From positions 1 through 64,000 of the forward strand of contig NZ_JOFX01000018.1 in the NCBI RefSeq assembly GCF_000719345.1: 64,000 nt of DNA. Reading direction: 5' to 3'. Of this stretch, positions 41,801-50,470 are shown piece by piece (the stretch's first letter is position 1; each line of letters begins with the position of its first letter). The DNA is from Streptomyces sp. NRRL F-2664. GTDB taxonomy: Bacteria; Actinomycetota; Actinomycetes; Streptomycetales; Streptomycetaceae. Both the position numbers and the translations under genes were made by a program. The notes under the pieces are model-generated. The model was not told the DNA's origin. It ran no database searches and saw only the letters and a program-made list of their open reading frames with translations.

Positions 41801-43006
41801 GTGACCTCCATGCCCTTCAACCCGCTGGAACAGCGCGGTATCCCCTTGGACCGCCAATTGCGCAGTTGGCGCGAGCTGGATGTCTCCCCGATCGACCCCG
41901 ACGCGAGCGACCCGTACACCCGTTGCCGCATCATCACGATGAACGGCATCGAGGTCGAGGCGATCCTCTTCGGCCACAATCTGGCCCGTAACTGTGTGGA
42001 TCCGGAGGTCAAGCGGCAGCTGGCCCGTACCCGCTACATCGAGGCGCAGCAGCAGAAGGCCGTCAACTGGCTCCTGCCGGGAGTGTCCTCGGTGCTGGAG
42101 ACGACGATCGCCTACGAGCAGGTCGCGGTGGACCTGACGTCGTGGGTGGCGCGCATGGAGCCGGATCCGTACCTGCAGCAGGCCTACCAGTTCGGTGTGC
42201 TGGAGGACTTCGACCACCTGTACCGCTACGCGAACCTGTACGAGATGATCGAGCACCGCAAGGCCGAGGCGATCGTGGACGGCCTGACCGAGGTGATGCC
42301 CGGCCGGCCCACACGGATGCACCACCGCAATCCGGTGGACAACGTCCGCGACCCCTACGACAAGGCGCGCACGGATCCGCTGTCGAAGCTGCACGCGCTG
42401 ACCATCCTGTCGGCGGAGCAGCAGACGATGAACTTCTACATGAACACCGGCCCCACCTACATGGAGCCCATCGCCCGACAGCTCTACCAGGAGATCGGCC
42501 TCATCGAGGAGGAGCACGTCACCCACTACGAATCCCTCGTGGACCCGGGTGAGACCTGGTGGGAGCAGCTGGTCACCCACGAGTACAACGAGTGCTACCT
42601 GTACCACTCCTTCATGGAGCAGGAGAGCCACCCCAAGGTGAAGGCCCTGTGGGAACTGCACCTGAACATGGAGCTGGAGCACCTGCGGATCGCCTGCGAC
42701 CTCATGCGGCGCCACGACGGGCGCGACCCCGAGGAGATCCTCGCACCGGAGCTGCCGAACGTCGTCACCTTCGAGCCGAACAAGGCCTATCTGCGGGAAC
42801 TGCTGGCCACCCAGATCGACCTCACCACGCTCGGCGCCGGCTACGTGCGCGAGGCGCACGAGCGCTTCGAGGAGATGCAGGCCCAGATCCACGGCGGGGA
42901 GGCCCCGCCGAGCGACCGGGTCGTGGAGCAGCACCAGGAGATGTTCGGGCGGGACTACCGCCTGGAGACCGACGGGCCCCACCCCGACCCGTCACAGCGC
43001 GCGTGA
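41801..43006 (+). CDS. Ferritin-like di-iron protein (about 400 aa), function unknown
   Basis: The second half shows the ferritin-like order Glu ... ExxH ... Glu ... ExxH: LSAEQQTMNFYM, GLIEEEHVTHYESL, VTHEYNECYLYHSFMEQE, and LNMELEHLRIACDLMRR. The N-terminal half (FNPLEQRGIPLDRQLRSWRE, FGHNLARNCVDPEVKRQLA) is also helical, with an ExxH-free region. GTG at 41801 has GGGAA 5 nt upstream; ATG at 41810 is close. ATG at 41675 has a good GGAGG site but would add an Arg-rich stretch that does not look conserved. It is followed by a hemerythrin gene. Confidence 0.72.
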   Translation: MTSMPFNPLEQRGIPLDRQLRSWRELDVSPIDPDASDPYTRCRIITMNGIEVEAILFGHNLARNCVDPEVKRQLARTRYIEAQQQKAVNWLLPGVSSVLETTIAYEQVAVDLTSWVARMEPDPYLQQAYQFGVLEDFDHLYRYANLYEMIEHRKAEAIVDGLTEVMPGRPTRMHHRNPVDNVRDPYDKARTDPLSKLHALTILSAEQQTMNFYMNTGPTYMEPIARQLYQEIGLIEEEHVTHYESLVDPGETWWEQLVTHEYNECYLYHSFMEQESHPKVKALWELHLNMELEHLRIACDLMRRHDGRDPEEILAPELPNVVTFEPNKAYLRELLATQIDLTTLGAGYVREAHERFEEMQAQIHGGEAPPSDRVVEQHQEMFGRDYRLETDGPHPDPSQRA

Positions 43007-43026
43007 CCCGCAGTCAGGAGGTTGGT

Positions 43027-43629
43027 GTGAAGGACGATGACAAGCAGGTGGGCGATCCCGCGGCCGGCGAGGACGTGGTCGCCCTCCTCGTGCGCCAGCA
43101 CGGACAGATCCACAGCCTCTTCGACGAGGTGAGGCTGGCTGAGGGCGAGGCCCGCAAGGACGCCTTCCAGCGTCTGGTGCGGCTCCTGGCCGTCCACGAG
43201 ACCGCGGAGGAGGAGGTCGTGCACCCGCACGCCCGCGGTGCCTTCGAGGGCGGGGACGACGTCGTGCAGGAGCGTCTCGCGGAGGAGAACGCCGCCAAGG
43301 AGGTGCTTTCGGCCCTGGAGGACCTGGACACCGGCGACCCCAGGTTCATGCCGAAACTGCTGTCCTTGCGCGACGCCGTCCTCGTGCACGCACGTGCCGA
43401 GGAGCGCTACGAGTTCGCCCGGCTGCGGCGCAGCAGCTCCCCGGCGCGGCTGATGGCCATGGCCAAGGCGGTCCGGGCCGCTGAGAAGCTGGCGCCGACC
43501 CACCCGCATCCAGGCGTGGAGAGCGCCACGGCCAACATGGCGGTGGGGCCATTGGCCGCTCTGGTCGACCGCACCCGCGATGCGATCCGCGGCGTCACGG
43601 GGAAGGGGGAGGAGGACGCGGACGGCTGA
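43027..43629 (+). CDS. Hemerythrin-domain protein (200 aa)
   Basis: Starts at GTG 43027 behind AGGAGG. The iron-ligand pattern is VRQHGQIHSLF, VHETAEEEVVHPHAR, EENAAKEVLSAL and VLVHARAEERYEFARL. The C-terminal part (ATANMAVGPLAALVDRTRDA) has no membrane anchor, unlike the protein at 37235-37915, which it otherwise resembles in its THPHPGV linker. It follows the ferritin-like gene by 20 nt. Confidence 0.9.
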   Translation: MKDDDKQVGDPAAGEDVVALLVRQHGQIHSLFDEVRLAEGEARKDAFQRLVRLLAVHETAEEEVVHPHARGAFEGGDDVVQERLAEENAAKEVLSALEDLDTGDPRFMPKLLSLRDAVLVHARAEERYEFARLRRSSSPARLMAMAKAVRAAEKLAPTHPHPGVESATANMAVGPLAALVDRTRDAIRGVTGKGEEDADG

Positions 43630-43638
43630 GTACCCTCC

Positions 43639-43668
43639 CGTGCCGGCCCCGCCCCGGGGGCCGGCACG
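43639..43668. terminator. Hairpin terminator, 12-bp stem
   Basis: Arms 43639-43650 and 43657-43668 are exact complements around a 6-nt loop, between convergent genes. Confidence 0.7.
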
Positions 43669-43706
43669 CGGTCGCAGGCGGGCCGACTGAGCCGTGGCCG
43701 GCTCTC

Positions 43707-44165
43707 TCAGGTCTTCACGTGCTCGCCCGTTCCTGCGGCCTGTTCCACGACCTTGGCGAGCGTGGCGAGCATCTCCCGGTGCCTCAATTGGAGGAGAGCG
43801 TCGAGCGCGGCATTGTGCAGCGCGCCTCCCAGTCCCCGCAGGGGGTGCTCGTCGACGATGACGAGGGACTCCTCGCCCCACGAGCGGACCTCGATCGCGA
43901 CCCGGGCCGTTCCGAGGGGGCCGCTGTCGACTTCCAACTCCAGTTCGGCCGGGGCCTCCACCCGCCGTACGACGGTGGTACCGGAAGCCGACCACGGTCC
44001 GAGCCGGACGGTGTATTCGAGGGACGACCCGACCGCCGGCCATTGACCGCCGGCGGGGCGCGACTCGCTGGTGCCGACGACCCAGTCCGCGTAGCGCGAG
44101 GCGTCGGCGAGCACGGCCCACACCTCGTGGGGTGCGGCGTGGATGAGTCGGTGTCGAACGGCCAT
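43707..44165 (-). CDS. SRPBCC-family (polyketide cyclase/START-like) protein
   Basis: A 152-aa protein: MAVRHRLIHAAPHEVWAVLA, SRYADWVVGTSESRPAGG, then strands with VEAPAELELEVDSGPLGTAR and a last long helix (LLQLRHREMLATLAKVVEQ). This is the helix-grip fold that binds hydrophobic ligands. Two ATGs stand in tandem behind GGGAGGA; the second was taken for spacing. No polyketide genes are near. Ligand unknown. Confidence 0.85.
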   Translation of the reverse strand: MAVRHRLIHAAPHEVWAVLADASRYADWVVGTSESRPAGGQWPAVGSSLEYTVRLGPWSASGTTVVRRVEAPAELELEVDSGPLGTARVAIEVRSWGEESLVIVDEHPLRGLGGALHNAALDALLQLRHREMLATLAKVVEQAAGTGEHVKT

Positions 44166-44274
44166 CATTCCTCCCGGAACGGCGGTCCGGGCGGCAGTTT
44201 CGTGCCGCCCCTTCGTGACCCGGCGTCTGCCCGGCGGGTGGACCCCTACACCCGCCCGCCGCCTCGTCCACCGT

Positions 44275-44299
44275 GTGTGTCCCGCCGGGAGCCGGGTAA
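44275..44299 (+). promoter_or_regulatory. SigB-like promoter upstream of the DUF1360 gene
   Basis: GTGT at 44275-44278, 15 nt, GGGTAA at 44294-44299 in the context AGCCGGGTAAGCGCC, a 15-mer also found at the promoters for 50953 and 57081. Here a 70-nt leader follows. Confidence 0.55.
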
Positions 44300-44370
44300 G
44301 CGCCACGGAACAACCGCTGTACTGCCTGATCACCATGAAGGCACCAAGGCCCTACCGGGCGGAGTGAGGG

Positions 44371-44853
44371 ATGGTAATGGGGTCACTCGAAGGTCTGCGT
44401 CCCCACGGTGGCCACCTGGCCGCCATGGCCGGCTTTGCGGCGTACTCCGCCGGTTGGGCCGCCTTGGGCCGCAGGTCGGGGCGGGCCCGTTCCGCCCCAC
44501 CCGGGCCATGGGAACTGCTGCTCACCGCAACGGCCACCTTCCGCCTCAGCCGCCTGATCGGGAAGGCGACCGTGACGCGACCGCTGCGCGCACCCTTCAC
44601 GCGGGTGGACTGCCCCGGCGCTCCCGCGGAACTGAACGAGACCCCGCGCGAGGAACCCGGTCGCAAGACCGCGGGAGAGCTGATCAGCTGCCCGTTCTGC
44701 CTCAGCGTGTGGCTCGTGGCCACCTTCACCGGTGCCAGGGCCGTCTGGCCCGGAGCCACGAGCACGGTGACCGGGGCGCTGACCGCTCTGACCATGGCCG
44801 ACGCCCTGCAGTACGGCTACTCGGCGCTGTCCGAGCGCGTCGGCCACGGGTAG
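44371..44853 (+). CDS. DUF1360 membrane protein (160 aa)
   Basis: Hydrophobic helices flank a conserved motif: LLLTATATFRLSRLIGKATV, RAPFTRVDCPGAP, then ELISCPFCLSVWLVATFTGA and LTMADALQYGYSAL. The CPFC-x-SVW motif is the DUF1360 hallmark (as in sporulation protein YjcA-like members). GGAG lies 6 nt before the ATG. Function unknown. Confidence 0.88.
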   Translation: MVMGSLEGLRPHGGHLAAMAGFAAYSAGWAALGRRSGRARSAPPGPWELLLTATATFRLSRLIGKATVTRPLRAPFTRVDCPGAPAELNETPREEPGRKTAGELISCPFCLSVWLVATFTGARAVWPGATSTVTGALTALTMADALQYGYSALSERVGHG

Positions 44854-44991
44854 GCCCCGCCCCGTAGGCGGCGCCCGATGTCCGGAGGCGGGACCGGCAG
44901 TCGGCCGGATGTCCGCGCGTACACGGGAACGGCCGGGGCAGGCGCCGTACGAGACAACCGAACGGCCCAGCCCCACGAGAGGACAGGCATC

Positions 44992-45405
44992 ATGACGACC
45001 GCACGCGAAATCATGACTCCGGACGCCACGTGCGTCGACGCCCAGGAGAACATGGTGGAGGCAGCGAAGAAGATGGCGGAACACGGCGTGGGCGCACTCC
45101 CCATCTGCGGGGACGACAAGAAGCTCAAGGGCATGCTCACCGACCGGGACATCGTGGTGAAGGTCCTCGGCGCGGGGAAGGACCCGGCCGAGACCAAGGC
45201 CGGCGACCTGGCCCAGGGGGAAGCCGTCACCATCGGGGCCGACGACGAGGCGGAGGAGATCCTCCGCACCATGACCGAGCACAAGGTGCGCCGCCTGCCG
45301 GTCATCGACGGCCATACGCTGGTCGGGATCGTGGCCCAGGCGGATGTGGCCCGCTCCCTCCCCGACCCCCAGGTGGGTGACCTCCTGGAGGCCTTGTCCT
45401 CCTGA
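44992..45405 (+). CDS. CBS-domain pair protein (137 aa)
   Basis: Two full CBS domains: MTTAREIMTPDATCVDAQEN ... LKGMLTDRDIVVKVLGAG, and GDLAQGEAVTIGADDEAEEI ... HTLVGIVAQADVARSLPD. It has no other domain. Such proteins sense adenylate ligands or bind partner enzymes; close relatives are induced by hypoxia or stress in mycobacteria. A long terminator follows. Confidence 0.92.
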   Translation: MTTAREIMTPDATCVDAQENMVEAAKKMAEHGVGALPICGDDKKLKGMLTDRDIVVKVLGAGKDPAETKAGDLAQGEAVTIGADDEAEEILRTMTEHKVRRLPVIDGHTLVGIVAQADVARSLPDPQVGDLLEALSS

Positions 45406-45442
45406 GACCGCCGCGCAGCACCGACGCGGAACGGACGTCCGA

Positions 45443-45477
45443 CCGCCGGCCCCCGGAGCCTCTCCGGGGGCCGGCGG
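45443..45477. terminator. Hairpin terminator, 16-bp perfect stem
   Basis: Arms 45443-45458 and 45462-45477 with a 3-nt loop, between the convergent CBS and dehydrogenase genes. Confidence 0.8.
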
Positions 45478-45504
45478 CGTCCGCGTGCGTGCCGCCGTCA
45501 CCGA

Positions 45505-46689
45505 TCAGGGATGGAACAGGACCTTGACCGCGCCGTCCCGCTTCTCCTGGAACATCTTGTACGCGGCGGGCGCCTCTTCGAGCGGCAGGCGGTGCGTGGC
45601 GAACTCCTCGACGCCGAGGGGGTCGCCGTCGGTGAGCAGGGGCAGGATGTCCTCGACCCACCGCCAGACGTTGGCCTGGCCCATCCGCAGGGTGAGCTGC
45701 TTGTCGAACATGGTCAGCAGCGGCATCGGATCGGCCGCGCCTCCGTAGACCCCGGAGAGCGAAACGGTCCCACCGCGGCGGACCAGGTCGATGGCGGTGT
45801 ACAGCGCGGACAGCCGGTCGACGCCCGCACGCTTCATCATCGCCGCGGCCATGGCGTCGGGCAGGAAGGTCGTCATCTGCTGGGCGGCGGCGGCCACGCG
45901 ACTGCCGTGCGCCTCCATCCCCACGGCGTCGATGACGGCATCCGGGCCCCGCCCACCGGTCAGATCGCGGACGGCGTCGGTCAGCCCGTCTCCGCACGCG
46001 CGGAGGTCCAGGGCATGGAAGCCGCGCCCCCGGGCCCGCTCCAGCCGTTCCGGGACGAGGTCGACGCCGATGACGGTACCGGCTCCGCGATGGGCGGCTA
46101 TGCGGCAGCTCATGTCGCCGATGGGCCCCAGACCGAGCACCGCCACGCTGCCGCCCGGCGGTACGGAGGCGTAGTCGACCGCCTGCCAGGCCGTGGGCAG
46201 CACGTCGGAGAGGTAGACGAACCGCTCGTCGGGCGGCCCGTCCGGCACCCTGATGGGCAGGCGGTTGCCGAAGGGGACCCGCAGGTACTCCGCCTGGCCG
46301 CCGGGCACCTGCCCGTACAGCTTCGTGTAGCCGAAGAGGGAGGCTCCCTTGCCGTGCTCGCGCACCTGGGTCGTCTCGCACTGGGAGTGGAACCCCTGGC
46401 CGCACATGAAGCAGGAGCCGCACGAGACGTTGAAGGGGATCACGACCCGGTCCCCCGGCTGCAGCGCGTCGACATCCGGCCCCACCTCCTGGACGATGCC
46501 CATGGGTTCGTGGCCCAGGACGTCGCCGGGGTCCAGGAATGCCCCCAGGACCTCGTAGAGGTGCAGGTCCGAGCCGCACAGGCCGGTGGTCGTGACTTTG
46601 ACGATCACGTCGTCGCGGTCACGGATGGTGGGATCGGGGACTGTTTCGAAACGCACGTCCCGCTTGCCGTGCCACGTGAGGGCCTTCAT
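45505..46689 (-). CDS. Zinc-dependent alcohol/formaldehyde-dehydrogenase-like enzyme
   Basis: A 394-aa MDR-family enzyme: catalytic zinc motifs TTGLCGSDLHLYE and LGHEPMGIVQEVG, a structural zinc site CGSCFMCGQGFHSQC, and a dinucleotide fold VAVLGLGPIGDMSCRIAAHR. The long form with the insertion DAVGMEAHG fits the glutathione-independent formaldehyde dehydrogenase-like subgroup. GAGGAGA precedes the ATG. Substrate open. Confidence 0.9.
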   Translation of the reverse strand: MKALTWHGKRDVRFETVPDPTIRDRDDVIVKVTTTGLCGSDLHLYEVLGAFLDPGDVLGHEPMGIVQEVGPDVDALQPGDRVVIPFNVSCGSCFMCGQGFHSQCETTQVREHGKGASLFGYTKLYGQVPGGQAEYLRVPFGNRLPIRVPDGPPDERFVYLSDVLPTAWQAVDYASVPPGGSVAVLGLGPIGDMSCRIAAHRGAGTVIGVDLVPERLERARGRGFHALDLRACGDGLTDAVRDLTGGRGPDAVIDAVGMEAHGSRVAAAAQQMTTFLPDAMAAAMMKRAGVDRLSALYTAIDLVRRGGTVSLSGVYGGAADPMPLLTMFDKQLTLRMGQANVWRWVEDILPLLTDGDPLGVEEFATHRLPLEEAPAAYKMFQEKRDGAVKVLFHP

Positions 46690-46791
46690 GACGTCTCCTC
46701 GCAGAGTGTGCCGGTCTCGATGCGTCGTCTCATGCTGCGCGTGCCCCCACCCCGGCGAGCGAACCGAAATGTCTCCTATTTCCCTGCTCGG

Positions 46792-46856
46792 CACCCCTGA
46801 TGTGCAGGGGGCGCAGTGCCCCGCGAGCAGTGCATCAGGGTGGGTTTCCTGGGCAG
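46792..46856 (+). promoter_or_regulatory. SigB-like promoter with overlapping inverted repeat
   Basis: GCAT at 46832-46835, 15 nt, GGGCAG at 46851-46856, then exactly 9 nt to the ATG at 46866. An imperfect inverted repeat (46792-46806 with 46831-46842) overlaps the -35 element and may be an operator. Confidence 0.5.
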
Positions 46857-46865
46857 CCGCCGGAT

Positions 46866-48410
46866 ATGAACCGACTTGCGGACACCGGACAGTCCTATTG
46901 GATGCGGACGGCGACCCTGCCGTCCTTCGCCCCTCTGTCAGGGGCCGCCGAAGCGGATGTGGCGGTCATCGGCAGTGGCATCGTCGGCCTCAGCACCGCG
47001 TGGGAACTCGCCCGCGCCGGCATGAGCGTCGTCGTGCTGGAAGCGGCCGCCCTGGCGAGCGGAGTCACGGGCCACACGACAGCGAAGATCACCGCCCTGC
47101 ACACCGCCGTGTACGACACGCTGCGGAGCAAGCACGGGGACGACGTCGCGCGACAGTACGCCGCGTCCCAGAGCGCGGCCCTGCGCCACGTCATCGAGGT
47201 CTCCGGAGAACTCGGCATCGAGTGCGAACTGGAGAGGCGCCCGGCCTTCACCTACTGCGAGGAGCCCGAGGGCGTCGACGCCCTGCGCGCGGAGGCCGAC
47301 GCGGCGCGGGCGGCCGGGCTGAACGCCTCGTTCGTGACCGCGACCGGGCTGCCGTTCCCGGTCGCCGGCGCCGTCCGGGTCGAGGACCAGGCCCAGTTCC
47401 ACCCGCTCAAGTACCTGACCGGGCTCGTCGAGGACCTCGTCGCGCTCGGCGGCCGGCTCCACGAGCGCACCCGTGTCACGCAACTCGACGACGGGGATCC
47501 CTGCCGGCTCACGACCGATTCGGGCGCCACCGTCACCGCGCGGCACGTGGTCGTCGCCACCCACCACCCCGTCTTCGACGACGCCCTGCTGGCCACCAGG
47601 CTCAGCCAGCACCGCGACCTGGTGATCGCGGGTCCGGTGCCCGCCGGACAGGATCCGGAGGGCATGTACATCTCGGAGGAGAACGGCAAGCGATCCGTCC
47701 GCACCTCTCCCCTGGCGGACGGCGGCCGGCTCCTCATCATCACCGGGGAGGCGTTCACGCCGGGCACGGGCGAGGACACGGAAGCCGGTTACGCACGCCT
47801 CCAGAGCTGGGCCGAGCAGCACTTCCCCGGCTTCTCGACGGCACACCGCTGGGCCGCGCAGGACAACAGCTCGACGGACACGCTGCCTCTCGTCGGACGC
47901 CTGCCCGCGAAGGGCGACAACGTCTACGTGGCGACCGGATTCGCCGGCTGGGGCATGACCGGAGGGGTGCTGGCCGGCACGATCATCGCGTCCCTCGTCC
48001 GCGGCGACGAGGACCCCTGGGGCGGGCTCTACGACCCCGGGCGCGTCGGCTCGGCCGTGCGCTCGGCGCCGACGTTCCTGAAGGCCCAGTGGGACGTCGG
48101 GAAACACTTCGTCAAGGACCGCCTGGAGACGCTCGGCGACGGGACCAACGGCCCGGTCGAGGACCTGCGGCCCGGTGAGGGCACGGTGGTCCGCGCCGGC
48201 GGCAAGCCCTGTGCCGTCCACCGCGACGACCAGGGCGAACTGCACGCGGTGTCCGCCGTCTGCACGCACATGGGCTGCGTGGTCGACTTCAACAACGCCG
48301 AGCGGACCTGGGAGTGCCCCTGCCACGGCTCCCGCTTCGGCATCGACGGCGAGGTGCTCCAGGGGCCCGCGCTGAGTCCGTTGGAGCGCCGGGACCCGAC
48401 GGACCTCTGA
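46866..48410 (+). CDS. FAD-dependent oxidoreductase with C-terminal Rieske domain
   Basis: A 514-aa fusion. Residues 1-400 are a DAO-type FAD domain (DVAVIGSGIVGLSTAWELAR, SGVTGHTTAKITALH, VATGFAGWGMTGG). Residues 430-514 are a Rieske domain with CTHMGC (Cys466, His468) and CPCHGS (Cys484, His487). The two pieces occur together in a known Rieske-FAD family of unknown substrate. No signal peptide. The start agrees with the leaderless promoter. It is divergent from the alcohol dehydrogenase. Confidence 0.92.
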   Translation: MNRLADTGQSYWMRTATLPSFAPLSGAAEADVAVIGSGIVGLSTAWELARAGMSVVVLEAAALASGVTGHTTAKITALHTAVYDTLRSKHGDDVARQYAASQSAALRHVIEVSGELGIECELERRPAFTYCEEPEGVDALRAEADAARAAGLNASFVTATGLPFPVAGAVRVEDQAQFHPLKYLTGLVEDLVALGGRLHERTRVTQLDDGDPCRLTTDSGATVTARHVVVATHHPVFDDALLATRLSQHRDLVIAGPVPAGQDPEGMYISEENGKRSVRTSPLADGGRLLIITGEAFTPGTGEDTEAGYARLQSWAEQHFPGFSTAHRWAAQDNSSTDTLPLVGRLPAKGDNVYVATGFAGWGMTGGVLAGTIIASLVRGDEDPWGGLYDPGRVGSAVRSAPTFLKAQWDVGKHFVKDRLETLGDGTNGPVEDLRPGEGTVVRAGGKPCAVHRDDQGELHAVSAVCTHMGCVVDFNNAERTWECPCHGSRFGIDGEVLQGPALSPLERRDPTDL

Positions 48411-48464
48411 CCGGTTCGGCCTCTGACCGGCACCGGGCCGCGCGCCCGTCGCGCCGCCCGGTGC

Positions 48465-48522
48465 CGGCACGACGGCGGGCCCGGCCCCGGATGTACCGGG
48501 GGCCGGGCCCGCCGTCGTGCCG
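48465..48522. terminator. Very long hairpin terminator, about 26-bp stem
   Basis: Arms 48465-48490 and 48496-48522 pair with a single bulged base; the loop is ATGTA. It separates the oxidoreductase from the convergent DUF3618 gene. Confidence 0.85.
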
Positions 48523-48532
48523 ACCGGGTGAC

Positions 48533-49204
48533 CTACCCGGCCGGAGGACGCTGTGCGCCGGGGTCCGTGCGTATCTCGGACGCGGTCTCCCGTCCGACCT
48601 CGCGCAGCTCGTCAGCGGTCTCCCGGCCGGCGCTCTGCGCATGCTCCGTCGTCGCGGTCACCGCCTCCTGTGCCGTGTCCTTGACGGAAGCCACGGCGTC
48701 CTGCGCAGGCTCCTTCAATTCCTCACGGACTTCCTGGGCGGCCTGGATCGCGGTCTGCTTGACCGGTTCCAGCAGCTGGTCGGAGTGCTCGCGCAGCTGC
48801 CGGCCGGCCTGTTCCTCGACCTCGGTGGTCGGCAGGAGCGCCGCCGCGAGCATCCCCGCGCCGAAGGCCATCAGGCCGGCCGCCAGCGGACTGCCCTGCG
48901 TCTGCCGCTTCACCCGGGCCGGGGCCTGCTGGACGGCCTGCTGGACGTCGCCGCCGATCTCCTTGGCCGTTCCCGTCACGCTGTCCGCAGCCTGGTGCAG
49001 GCTTCCGGAAGTGCCGTGCACGGCGTCCTGGGCAGTGCCCATCACGCGCTCCTTCACTCCGCTGACGTGGTCGCGCAGGGAGTCGACCTTGCGGCGGGCC
49101 ATCCGGCTCGGGGTCACCCTGTCCGCCAGGCGGTCGACGTTGCGCGAGAGGTGTGCTCGCCGGTACTCCATGTCGAGCCTCAGCTCTTCAGGTGTCGTGC
49201 CCAT
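48533..49204 (-). CDS. DUF3618 protein (223 aa)
   Basis: MGTTPEELRLDMEYRRAHLS and NVDRLADRVTPSRMARRKVD are the DUF3618 signature. A short hydrophobic helix (GLMAFGAGMLAAALLP) lies mid-protein, flanked by long amphipathic helices with repeated VKDTAQEAVTATTEHA-like segments that resemble LEA or apolipoprotein helices. It overlaps the holin-like gene by 25 nt and is the third gene of that operon. Thought to be membrane or envelope stress proteins. Confidence 0.87.
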   Translation of the reverse strand: MGTTPEELRLDMEYRRAHLSRNVDRLADRVTPSRMARRKVDSLRDHVSGVKERVMGTAQDAVHGTSGSLHQAADSVTGTAKEIGGDVQQAVQQAPARVKRQTQGSPLAAGLMAFGAGMLAAALLPTTEVEEQAGRQLREHSDQLLEPVKQTAIQAAQEVREELKEPAQDAVASVKDTAQEAVTATTEHAQSAGRETADELREVGRETASEIRTDPGAQRPPAG

Positions 49205-49629
49205 CGGGCGTCCTCCTTCAAGGTGTCCACCGTCTGCTCCGGCTTGAGGTTGACCGTGCGCAGTCGCTCGCGGCCCTTCGTGTACAGCACACCGCCGACG
49301 ACGGCCCAGACGGCGGTGACGATGAGGGCCGCCCAGGCCGCGTCCATCACGTGGGCCAGCGCGAAGACCATGGTCAGACTGCCGAACAGCAGCGCCACGT
49401 GGCCCGCGTATCCCGCTCCGCCCAGCATGCCGACCGCCTTGCCGGCCTTGGCGGACTCCTGCTTCATCTCAGCCTTGGCCAGCTCGATCTCGTCCCGGAC
49501 CAGCTGGGACAGGTCCTGGCCGATCTCACTGACCAGCTCGCCGAGCGACGGCTCGGTCGCCGCTGCCGGCGGGGGCGGGGCCGGGGGCCGGGCGGGCGCC
49601 ATGGGCCGCTCGTGGGAGGAGAGGGCCAT
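49180..49629 (-). CDS. Phage-holin-like (DUF1469) membrane protein (149 aa)
   Basis: A helical N-terminal part (PSLGELVSEIGQDLSQLVRD, EIELAKAEMKQESAKAG) precedes two membrane helices (GHVALLFGSLTMVFALAHVM, AALIVTAVWAVVGGVLYT). This is the actinobacterial holin superfamily III pattern, which in chromosomes occurs with DUF3618 and is not evidence for a prophage. The start lies 1 nt after the upstream stop. The 3' end overlaps the DUF3618 gene. Confidence 0.88.
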   Translation of the reverse strand: MALSSHERPMAPARPPAPPPPAAATEPSLGELVSEIGQDLSQLVRDEIELAKAEMKQESAKAGKAVGMLGGAGYAGHVALLFGSLTMVFALAHVMDAAWAALIVTAVWAVVGGVLYTKGRERLRTVNLKPEQTVDTLKEDARWARHLKS

Positions 49630-49630
49630 G

Positions 49631-50311
49631 TCAGATCCCTTCCCCGGGCGCCGCCGAGCCGCCGCGCAGCGGCGCACCGTTCGGCGGGTGGGCGGGCGGC
49701 TGCGGCATGGCGGGCGCGGGTTCGGTCGGCCCTGCGGGCGGCATGGCGACCACCGCGGGGGCGTCCGCGCTGCGCTCGGCGCCGGAGTCGTCGGGGGTCT
49801 GCGCCGAGGCGGCCGCCCCCACGCCCTTGCCGGCGCGCGCGATCACGAATCCGGCGAGCGCCGCGCCGGCGAGGAAGACCCCCGGGCGGCGGCGGGCGAA
49901 GTTCTGCAGGTCCGTGACCAGCCCGTCCGGGCCCCGCTGCGCCACATGATCGGCCACCTGGCGCCCGCTGTCGGCGATCTGGCGGGCGACGCCCGCCATG
50001 GTGGAATCCGGCTTGCCGTTCTCGCCCAGCTCTCGGAGCTCGTCCGAGAGGCGGCGCACGTTGTCCGCCAGCCGCTGCGTCTGCGTCCCGGCCTGGCCGG
50101 TCAGCTGGGTACGCAGTTCCCCGACGAGGTCACGGGCCTGCGCGGTGGCTTCACCCATCACCTGGGCCGCCTGCTCCTTGGCCGTGCCGCCCACTTCGGC
50201 GGCCTTGCCACCGACCAGCGACGCTCCCTCACCGGCCTTGTCCTGAACGGTCTGTGCTGCGGCCGCCGTCCTGCTTCCGTCCTGGCGGCTCGCGCTCTGG
50301 AAGTCACTCAA
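49631..50311 (-). CDS. Helical membrane-associated protein (226 aa), first gene of the DUF3618 operon
   Basis: TTG at 50311 was chosen because AGGAGGAG lies at perfect spacing; a GTG further upstream has no such site. The protein has long amphipathic helices (GGTAKEQAAQVMGEATAQAR, RLADNVRRLSDELRELGENG), one hydrophobic helix (GVFLAGAALAGFVIARAG), and a Pro-rich tail. It is typically found next to a holin-like and a DUF3618 protein in actinobacteria. Function unknown. Confidence 0.8.
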   Translation of the reverse strand: MSDFQSASRQDGSRTAAAAQTVQDKAGEGASLVGGKAAEVGGTAKEQAAQVMGEATAQARDLVGELRTQLTGQAGTQTQRLADNVRRLSDELRELGENGKPDSTMAGVARQIADSGRQVADHVAQRGPDGLVTDLQNFARRRPGVFLAGAALAGFVIARAGKGVGAAASAQTPDDSGAERSADAPAVVAMPPAGPTEPAPAMPQPPAHPPNGAPLRGGSAAPGEGI

Positions 50312-50353
50312 GGCTCCTCCTGGTGCATCGCGTTCCGACGTTTCACGGGGCGC

Positions 50354-50378
50354 CTGCCCTGCTCGCGCCACCTCATCC
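50354..50378 (-). promoter_or_regulatory. SigB-like promoter of the DUF3618 operon
   Basis: On the minus strand GGAT (50375-50378), 15 nt, GGGCAG (50354-50359). Confidence 0.52.
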
Positions 50379-50470
50379 GCCTGCACGCGCCCGAAATGAC
50401 TCCGATGGGAAATTCCGGTGCCGGCGGGTTGCTCGGGCCCGCGAGCCCGGCATGATCCAAAAGACGCGCC

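Noticed and set aside
49180..49629. Holin-like protein as sign of a prophage
   Set aside because: It belongs to a chromosomal set with DUF3618; no other phage gene is present.
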